5,348 bases of DNA from Alloprevotella tannerae (GTDB lineage Bacteria > Bacteroidota > Bacteroidia > Bacteroidales > Bacteroidaceae). Positions within the stretch are counted from its first letter, which is position 1, and each line of letters begins with the position of its first letter. This document shows, piece by piece, positions 1 to 5,348 of the stretch. The notes beneath the pieces were generated by a model, which worked only from the letters and a program-made list of their open reading frames with translations, had not been told where the DNA came from and made no database searches. The DNA lies in NCBI GenBank assembly GCA_015259305.1, contig JABZGO010000139.1:1-5348 (forward strand), in the 5' to 3' direction. The position numbers and the translations under genes are program-made.

Positions 1-1955
1 GCCTCCTCGTTGGCGACGTGAAGCAAAGCATCTACAGATGGAATGGTGGCGACTGGAATATCCTACAAAACATTGAAAAAGAATACCCTGCGGCACGCGT
101 AAATAGTTTGCGTGAAAATTATCGCAGTGGGCAGCACATCATAGACTTTAATAACGCTTTTTTTCCGGCGGCCGCGCAAATGCTGGATCGATTGGAAACG
201 GATGAAACGGACGACGCCGCGCACCTGCTGCAAGACATCTATGCCGATGTTTCGCAAGTTTGCCCTCGAAAAACGGCCGATGGCTACGTAAGCGTGACGC
301 TGCACGATGCAGAAACCGACGTGCTCAATGCGGAAGCGGAGGCTTCGCTTTACCAACAAATACAAATGCTCCGCCAAACCGGCGTGGCCTATACGGATAT
401 GGCGATCCTCGTCAGGCGAAACAAGGAGGCACAGGCCATAGCCGAACGCTTCGCGGAGCAGCATTTGGACGTGCCGCTCGCTTCTGCGGAGGCCTTTCTC
501 CTATCGGCCTCCCCCGTCGTGCAACTCTTAATCAGTGCGTTGCGCTGCTTGATGGACGAGAAGGATACTTTGTCGCAAGCCGTCGCCACGCGGATCTATT
601 GCAACCACATCTTGACCGAAAATCGCCCGATGAGCGACATCGCCGAAGCCGGCTCAACGCTGCTGCCCGCAACATTTGTCAGGCGCCGCGTAGCCTTGGC
701 GGAAATGCCGCTGTTTGAACTCATAGAGCAACTCATCTTGATTTTTACGACCGGGCGCTCGGACGAACGCATCGACATAAGCGGTGAAAGCGCTTATATC
801 ACGGCCTTTTTGGATCAAGTACTGGCCTTTCTCGACGAAAATCCGTCTTCGATTGAAGCCTTCCTTAATTTCTGGGACGAGGAAGCAGCGGCGAAGACCA
901 TTCCCTCAACGGCTGTCGACGGCATTCGCATCCTGACGATTCATAAGTCGAAAGGACTGGCCTTCCACACGGTACTTATTCCCTTCTGCGATTGGGATAT
1001 TTTTAATACAAAGCAAGGTAGTCGCTCCACGCTTTGGGTGCATCCGCAGGAAAGTCCGTACGACGAACTCCCTACCTTGCCTATCGAACAAAATAAAGCG
1101 GCGGCGCAATCGATTTTCCAAACAGAATATGAGCAGGAATTGTTAATGCAAAAGGTAGATGGATTCAACGCGGCCTATGTTGCGTTCACGCGGCCCAAAA
1201 AGAATCTTTTGATTTGGGCAAACGTGCCGCCGGCTTCGAATAAACCGACTTTCGGCAGCGTGATCGCGTCGTTCGCTGACCCGGACTTTGCGTCGGACGC
1301 GGATAGTGAGGACGCAGCATTATCCATCAAGACTTGGGGCGCCATTGTCCCCTCGCAAACGGCCGACAAACAAGCGGCGGAGGCGCAAAATCCGTTTGAC
1401 GCGAAAGCAGAAGCTGTCCCCTTCCACTTTACGCCGCAACCGGTACGCGCCATCTTTAAGCAATCGAACAAATCGAAAGACTTCGTTCGCACGGAAGCCG
1501 ATCCCGACGATTTGCAACAAAGTTATATTGACCGCGGAAAGCGCTTTCATCGTCTGCTTTCCGACATTGATACGGTCGAAGACTTGCCCCGCGCCTTTGA
1601 AAACCTACGCCGCGAAGGTTTAAGCGGACTCGACGACGCCGAGGACTTGGCTTTCTTGCGCAAACGCTTGATGGACGCGAAGGTAAGTCGATGGTTCGAC
1701 GGCTCGTGGCAGCTTTTCAACGAGCATACCATACTCTCACGCAACAACAACCAACTCTCGCGCCACCGGCCCGACCGCGTCTTGGTGAAAGACAAGCAGG
1801 CGGTGGTCATAGACTGTAAGTTCGGCGCGCCGGCCGCGTCTCACGCTCCGCAAGTCAAGACCTATATGCACCTGCTCCAAACGATGGGCTACGAAAGTGT
1901 GACCGGCTGGCTCTGGTACGTGTATCAAAACAAGGTAGAAAGTATTTCGTTATGA
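1..1955 (+). CDS. addA: AddA-like ATP-dependent helicase/nuclease subunit (UvrD/RecB superfamily 1), 5'-truncated by the window edge
   Basis: This is the motor and nuclease subunit of an AddAB-type complex, which unwinds and cuts DNA from double-strand ends so that RecA can load. The reading frame is open from base 3, where it encodes LLVGD-VKQSIYRW (helicase motif III), so the GTG at 18 is an internal valine and the true start lies upstream. Motifs I (Walker A) and II are outside the window. Visible in order: motif IV with NYRS (108-128); AILVR (402-416); motif V TIHKSKGLAF (936-965); motif VI YVAFTRPK (1176-1199) with its arginine at 1191-1193; a hydrophilic linker (about 1265-1500); then a RecB-family nuclease domain. 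That domain has GKRFH (histidine 1548-1550), a possible catalytic Glu (1722-1724), RPD (Asp 1773-1775), DCK (Asp 1812-1814, Lys 1818-1820) and QVKTY (1851-1865). About 650 residues are visible; the family usually exceeds 1,000. Motif V has Ala where Glu is usual. The name AddA is inferred from the domain order and the AddB-like neighbour. Confidence 0.93.
   Translation, partial: LLVGDVKQSIYRWNGGDWNILQNIEKEYPAARVNSLRENYRSGQHIIDFNNAFFPAAAQMLDRLETDETDDAAHLLQDIYADVSQVCPRKTADGYVSVTLHDAETDVLNAEAEASLYQQIQMLRQTGVAYTDMAILVRRNKEAQAIAERFAEQHLDVPLASAEAFLLSASPVVQLLISALRCLMDEKDTLSQAVATRIYCNHILTENRPMSDIAEAGSTLLPATFVRRRVALAEMPLFELIEQLILIFTTGRSDERIDISGESAYITAFLDQVLAFLDENPSSIEAFLNFWDEEAAAKTIPSTAVDGIRILTIHKSKGLAFHTVLIPFCDWDIFNTKQGSRSTLWVHPQESPYDELPTLPIEQNKAAAQSIFQTEYEQELLMQKVDGFNAAYVAFTRPKKNLLIWANVPPASNKPTFGSVIASFADPDFASDADSEDAALSIKTWGAIVPSQTADKQAAEAQNPFDAKAEAVPFHFTPQPVRAIFKQSNKSKDFVRTEADPDDLQQSYIDRGKRFHRLLSDIDTVEDLPRAFENLRREGLSGLDDAEDLAFLRKRLMDAKVSRWFDGSWQLFNEHTILSRNNNQLSRHRPDRVLVKDKQAVVIDCKFGAPAASHAPQVKTYMHLLQTMGYESVTGWLWYVYQNKVESISL
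1952..1955 (+). promoter_or_regulatory. ATGA stop-start overlap coupling the helicase and AddB-like genes
   Basis: The start codon ATG (1952-1954) of the second gene overlaps the stop codon TGA (1953-1955) of the first. No convincing Shine-Dalgarno sequence sits at normal distance; the nearest purine run, AAGG at 1932-1935, is about 16 bases upstream of the ATG. Such overlaps commonly allow ribosomes to terminate and restart, which would keep the two subunits at matched levels. The overlap is seen directly; the coupling is inferred. Confidence 0.75.
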
Positions 1956-4669
1956 CAGATCCTTTTCTTCAGCTCGTCGCGCAAGACTTACGGCGCCGAA
2001 AAGTAGACTTCGCGCACACCACGGTTGTCTTTCCGAACAAGCGTGCCGCTTTATTTTTCATAGAATACCTTGCTGTCGACGAAAAAGCCGTTTGGGCGCC
2101 GCGCTTTTGCACCATCGGCGAACTTTTTTCGGCCTTTTCGCCGCTCACGGCGGCAGATCCTATTGAAACAATCTGCCGTATGTATCGCATTTATGCGGAC
2201 TTGGCGCAGACGAGTGAGCCTTTAGATCTTTTTTATGGCTGGGGCGAGCGGCTTTTGTCCGACTTCGAGCAGGTCGATAAAGCGATGGCGGATGCGGAGC
2301 GCTTGTTCGTCAACGTCAAAGACTATAATGCGATCGACTTCGGCAACTTTTTGAGCGACGAACAGCGGGCTGCGATTGAGCAAGCTTTTACGACGGCACA
2401 CACAAGTCCGCCGGAGGGCATCCGAGAGCGGTATTTCGCTTTCTGGAACCTACTCTTGCCGCTCTACAACCAATTAAATGCCGCCCTAAAACAAGATGGG
2501 AAGGCCTACGAAGGCGCTATTTTTCGCGAAGTTGCGGAGCGGCTGAGCGCCGGAGAGGATTTGGCCGGCACCGATTCTGACTTGTACGTTTTTGTGGGCT
2601 TTAATGCGCTCGACAAGGTGGAGGAAGTACTCTTCAAACACTTTCAGCAGGCCGGCCGCGCCTTGTTTTATTGGGATTATGACCGCTTTTATCTCGACGA
2701 CACCGCAGAGGCGGGCCGCTTTCTCCGACAAAACTTGCGCCAATTCCCAAACGCCTTGGACGAGGATTGTTTCGACAATTTTCATGACAAGGACTTCTGC
2801 TTCGTGGCCGCACAGACGGAAAACGAGCAAGCGGCTTACGCGACGCAGTGGTTGAATAAGCACCTCACAGATGAGCCTAAGCGCACGGCCATCGTACTCT
2901 GCGATGAGCAACTCTTGGAGCCGACGCTTCACGCTTTGACGCCGAGCGTTGCAGAAGCCAACATTACGAAAGGATTTCCGCTTACGCACACCTCAGCTTA
3001 CAGTTTGATGGAATCTTTCTTTGAAGCGGAGGCGGCGAAGGCTGAAACGGCCGCGCGTTCATCAAAATCGGCGACTCCGCCGACGGACATCGGTGCGCTC
3101 CTTGCCCAACTTTCTGCGGCCATACAAGCGGCGGCGCAGCAGGCGGACGCGACAGCGGAAGCGCCCGACGCAACGCCATCCGACAATGATCGGTTTCGCC
3201 AACTATCGGTCGAAGCTTTTTTCCAATCTTATACAATTATCGAGCGCCTGCGAGGCCTTGTCGAGAGCGGAATGTTAACCGTTACGCCCCCCACCCTACA
3301 TCGGCTGATCCGCCGGTTAGCCGCGCAAACTTCTATCCCTTTTCACGGCGAGCCGGTGGCAGGATTGCAATTGATGGGAATCTTGGAAACGCGTAACTTA
3401 GACTTTGAAAACATTCTCTTACTCTCAACCAATGAGGGCATTATGCCGGCTTCGGGCATCGAACTCTCATTCATTCCCTTCGCCATCAGGCGGGCGTTCG
3501 GCTTGCCTTCGACTACGCATCGCTCCGCCGTGTATGCGTATTATTTCTTCCGTCTTTTGCAGCGCGCCCGCCACGTTACGTTTACTTATAATGCGACGCC
3601 CGACGGACTACGCGGCGGCGAGATGTCACGATTTATGATGCAGCTCCTCGTGAGTGGCCGTTTCCGGATACGACAAGAAGCCTTGAATGCGCCCCGACTG
3701 CTCCCGCAGCCCACGCCGATTGAAGTGGCGCGCCCGGCAGACCTCTTTGAGCGCCTCAACCCTGTGCGCGACGGGCAGCAAGTGGCGCTTTCGCCCTCTT
3801 CGATCAATAAATACATTGATTGCCCCCTACAATTTTATTATCATCGCGTAGCGCGTTTGACGCCCCACGAAGATACAGACGCCACCCTCGACAATAGAAT
3901 TTTCGGCAACGTATTTCACCAATTGGCAGAAGACTTTTACAAGCCCTTTGAAGGCAAAGGAAAGATAGACCCTCAAAGATTGGCGTATTATCATGAGCAT
4001 CCCGAGCGACTCAATCCGCTGATTGAAGAGGCGTTTGCCAAGAACAATGCGCCTTATCGCTTGGTTGATGCAACGATTGTTCGCAACTTATTTCGCCGAA
4101 TGTTGGCTTACGACTACCGTTTAGCCGATTTGGAAATTGTACGTTTGGAATGCGACGTCGACATCTCCCTGCCGCTCAAGATCGACGGCACGGTGCGTCC
4201 CTTCAACGTAGGCGGGCGTATCGACCGCTTAGACATAGCCCGCACGCCCTCGGGTTTGCGCACCTTGCGCGTGGTCGATTACAAGACGGGCACAAAAGAG
4301 CAAAAGGCCAACAAGATGGAAGATCTCTTCATACCGAAAAAAAGTAGGCCCTACTACATCTTCCAAACTTTTCTCTACGCTTTGGCGGTGCAAGATAAGG
4401 TGCGCGAGTTTACGGGTGAGGACTTGCCTGTCTCCACCGTACTCTTTCACATTCCGCTCATCAATGACGCTTACGATCCTTGGATTCCTTTTGCGAAAGA
4501 GCGCGTCTACGATTTCGGCCCGTTGGCGGCCGACTTCCGCGAGCAGAGTATCGAGCTCTTACAACGTATGATGGACACGCCTACTTTCCGACAAACGGAC
4601 GACTTGAACGTATGTGCCCACTGCGATTTCCAACAATTGTGCGAACGAAACGTAAAATCTGATTATTAA
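1952..4669 (+). CDS. addB: AddB-like nuclease subunit with PD-(D/E)XK domain and iron-sulfur cysteines
   Basis: This is the complete 905-residue partner of the upstream helicase; it should hold the second nuclease of the AddAB complex. The N-terminal two thirds resemble a helicase fold that has lost ATPase function: no GxxxxGK[ST] is present, and the N-terminus reads VVFPNKRAALFF (25-36). Conserved-looking landmarks follow: WGE (97-99), DFEQVD (104-109), GFN (216-218), WDYD (241-244), NITKGFPL (337-344), GILETRNLDF (476-485), NEGIMP (494-499), SFIP (from 506) and YAYYFFRLLQR (528-538). The C-terminal nuclease domain has GNVFH (652-656), RIDR with D758, DYK (D776, K778) and QTFLY (805-809), all expected for a RecB-type nuclease. 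Cys624 before the domain and Cys888, Cys891 and Cys897 after it form the AddB four-cysteine pattern that binds a 4Fe-4S cluster in characterised AddB proteins. An alanine-rich stretch (358-410) interrupts the body. The start is fixed by the ATGA overlap. Bacteroidetes annotations often call such proteins only 'PD-(D/E)XK nuclease family'; the cysteines favour AddB. Confidence 0.93.
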   Translation: MTDPFLQLVAQDLRRRKVDFAHTTVVFPNKRAALFFIEYLAVDEKAVWAPRFCTIGELFSAFSPLTAADPIETICRMYRIYADLAQTSEPLDLFYGWGERLLSDFEQVDKAMADAERLFVNVKDYNAIDFGNFLSDEQRAAIEQAFTTAHTSPPEGIRERYFAFWNLLLPLYNQLNAALKQDGKAYEGAIFREVAERLSAGEDLAGTDSDLYVFVGFNALDKVEEVLFKHFQQAGRALFYWDYDRFYLDDTAEAGRFLRQNLRQFPNALDEDCFDNFHDKDFCFVAAQTENEQAAYATQWLNKHLTDEPKRTAIVLCDEQLLEPTLHALTPSVAEANITKGFPLTHTSAYSLMESFFEAEAAKAETAARSSKSATPPTDIGALLAQLSAAIQAAAQQADATAEAPDATPSDNDRFRQLSVEAFFQSYTIIERLRGLVESGMLTVTPPTLHRLIRRLAAQTSIPFHGEPVAGLQLMGILETRNLDFENILLLSTNEGIMPASGIELSFIPFAIRRAFGLPSTTHRSAVYAYYFFRLLQRARHVTFTYNATPDGLRGGEMSRFMMQLLVSGRFRIRQEALNAPRLLPQPTPIEVARPADLFERLNPVRDGQQVALSPSSINKYIDCPLQFYYHRVARLTPHEDTDATLDNRIFGNVFHQLAEDFYKPFEGKGKIDPQRLAYYHEHPERLNPLIEEAFAKNNAPYRLVDATIVRNLFRRMLAYDYRLADLEIVRLECDVDISLPLKIDGTVRPFNVGGRIDRLDIARTPSGLRTLRVVDYKTGTKEQKANKMEDLFIPKKSRPYYIFQTFLYALAVQDKVREFTGEDLPVSTVLFHIPLINDAYDPWIPFAKERVYDFGPLAADFREQSIELLQRMMDTPTFRQTDDLNVCAHCDFQQLCERNVKSDY
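3023..3181 (+). other. Segment encoding an alanine-rich low-complexity linker in the AddB-like protein
   Basis: Residues 358-410 contain 19 alanines in 53, with Ser, Thr, Pro, Gln and Glu making up much of the rest, between two well-conserved-looking blocks (NITKGFPL... at 337 and the segment leading to GILETRNLDF at 476). The DNA is rich in GCG and GCC codons but has no exact tandem repeat, and the frame stays open across it. It is probably a flexible linker or a short alanine-rich helix. Confidence 0.7.
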
Positions 4670-4677
4670 GTTTTGAT
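4670..4677 (+). other. 8-base intergenic gap without terminator or clear ribosome binding site
   Basis: Only GTTTTGAT separates the TAA stop of the AddB-like gene from the next ATG. No hairpin or T-run terminator fits here, and no AGGAGG-like sequence lies upstream. The region around the start is A/T-rich compared with the genes on either side, as is common before Bacteroidetes start codons. The third gene is therefore most simply read from the same transcript. Confidence 0.7.
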
Positions 4678-5348
4678 ATGCTGAACATAAACATTACGCC
4701 CGAACTGCAAAGCGTGGCGCCGCAATACGTAGGCGGCTTCCTCGAAGCCGAAGTGGTCAACGGGCCGACACCGGCTGCCCTTTGGCAGGAGATAGAGGCT
4801 TGCAGCGAGCAACTTCGCGCGGCTTTTGATACGACGACGATCAAACAACAAGCCGGCATTGCCGCAACGCGAGCGGCCTATAAGGCGGCCGGCAAAGATC
4901 CGAGTCGGTATCGGCCTTCCTGCGAGCAGTTGGCGCGCCGCGTGCTCCAAGGTAAGTCGCTCTTTTCTATTGATACGCTCGTCGATTTAGGCAATTTGGT
5001 ATCCTTAGCCTGCGGCTGTTCTACCGCCGTGCTGGATCGCGAAAAAATCGTGGGCGATACGATCAATCTCGGTCTGGGCCGGCCGGAAGAACCGTATGAG
5101 GCCATCGGACGCGGACAACTTAACATAGCCGACCTGCCCGTGTTCCGAGACGCAGAAGGCGCTTTTGCCACGCCAACGAGCGATAGTGTGCGCACAATGT
5201 GTACAGAAGCGACGACAAAGGTTTTGATTATCATCAATGGCTATGATGGTGATGCGGAAAAAGTCAAGCAGGCACTGGAGCATACTTGGCAACTGCTGAC
5301 GCGCTACGCAAAAGGCAGCGGCGAAGCGCGCATCGTGCTGACGGCGAA
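4678..5348 (+). CDS. B3/4-domain protein (PheT editing-domain relative), 3'-truncated by the window edge
   Basis: The frame is open from ATG 4678 to the end of the window, giving 223 residues plus two bases. The start follows an in-frame TGA (4660-4662), and the N-terminus MLNINITPEL fits the family. It resembles free-standing B3/4-domain proteins (COG3382 type). The B3/4 region of the phenylalanyl-tRNA synthetase beta subunit removes tyrosine wrongly attached to tRNA-Phe. Supporting blocks are GKDPSRYRPSCE (72-83), VDLGNLVSL (102-110), and PTSDSVRT (166-173), followed by a hydrophobic strand (VLIII). No signal peptide or membrane segment is seen, so it is probably cytosolic. Family members are usually about 220-240 residues, so little should be missing. 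The substrate of stand-alone members is not established to my knowledge; trans-editing of mischarged tRNA is a family-based guess. It is not PheT itself, because the catalytic synthetase core and anticodon-binding domains are absent. It is likely co-transcribed with the two genes upstream. Confidence 0.87.
   Translation, partial: MLNINITPELQSVAPQYVGGFLEAEVVNGPTPAALWQEIEACSEQLRAAFDTTTIKQQAGIAATRAAYKAAGKDPSRYRPSCEQLARRVLQGKSLFSIDTLVDLGNLVSLACGCSTAVLDREKIVGDTINLGLGRPEEPYEAIGRGQLNIADLPVFRDAEGAFATPTSDSVRTMCTEATTKVLIIINGYDGDAEKVKQALEHTWQLLTRYAKGSGEARIVLTA

Noticed and set aside
260..718. 152-codon + strand open frame inside the AddA-like gene
   Set aside because: It is a +2 frame shadow; the overlapping main frame carries the helicase motifs, while this one is Arg-rich without domain features.
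1824..1840. GC-rich palindromic stretch (GGCGCGCC next to CCGGCCG), with similar short palindromes near 2651 and 5078
   Set aside because: They lie inside coding sequence, are only a few bases long, and are expected in Ala/Gly/Arg-rich codons; no flanking repeats or T-run suggest a terminator or recombination site.
2486..2989. 167-codon open frame on the minus strand inside the AddB-like gene
   Set aside because: It lies wholly opposite well-conserved coding sequence and its translation shows no recognisable domain. It is best explained by the codon bias of the + strand gene.
3120..3160. GCG-rich run resembling a trinucleotide repeat
   Set aside because: The units are mixed codons (GCG, GCC, CAA, CAG, GAC) without an exact tandem period, so this is low-complexity coding sequence, not a microsatellite.
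4670..4677. TTTTG just before the B3/4 gene as part of a Bacteroidetes-type promoter
   Set aside because: No matching partner element is present at the required spacing, and it sits too close to the start codon to act as a promoter box for this gene.
4581..5292. Several minus-strand open frames (up to 119 codons) opposite the end of the AddB-like gene and the B3/4 gene
   Set aside because: The + strand here encodes a clear B3/4-domain protein open to the window edge. The minus frames overlap each other and show no domain.
1..5348. Repeated AGCGG pentamers, which match the Chi sequence of B. subtilis AddAB
   Set aside because: Short GC-rich pentamers are frequent by chance in this codon context, and the Chi sequence for this lineage is unknown. 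Whole-genome skew statistics would be needed.

Overview
This window looks like ordinary chromosomal DNA from a member of the Bacteroidetes, most likely order Bacteroidales. The assignment rests on three things: the wording of conserved motifs in the two large proteins, which matches the AddA/AddB-type proteins I know from that group; start codons without clear Shine-Dalgarno sequences; and base composition that looks slightly above half G+C by eye. I cannot name a genus. All three genes lie on the + strand, almost without gaps, so they look like one transcription unit. No RNA gene, mobile element, CRISPR array or terminator is visible.

Layout. (1) Positions 1-1955 hold the C-terminal part of a UvrD/RecB-type helicase-nuclease (AddA-like). 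It is cut by the left window edge just upstream of helicase motif III. It carries motifs III, IV, V and VI and a RecB-family nuclease domain with an apparently intact active site. (2) Positions 1952-4669 hold a complete 905-residue AddB-like partner, overlapping the first gene by 4 bases (ATGA). It has an inactive helicase-like body without a Walker A motif, and a C-terminal PD-(D/E)XK nuclease domain framed by four cysteines (C624, C888, C891, C897) of the AddB iron-sulfur type. (3) After only 8 bases, positions 4678-5348 hold a free-standing B3/4-domain protein, related to the tRNA-editing region of the phenylalanyl-tRNA synthetase beta subunit. It runs off the right edge, probably lacking only its last few residues.

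The first two proteins are expected to form the two-nuclease AddAB complex, which resects double-strand breaks and prepares 3' single-stranded DNA for RecA. The B3/4 protein has no established link to that work; its position suggests co-expression only. I found no strong candidate for an undescribed system. The points most worth a second look are an alanine-rich linker inside the AddB-like protein, which may replace a structured segment found in relatives, a substitution in helicase motif V of the AddA-like protein, and the coupling of a putative tRNA-quality-control gene to a recombination operon.
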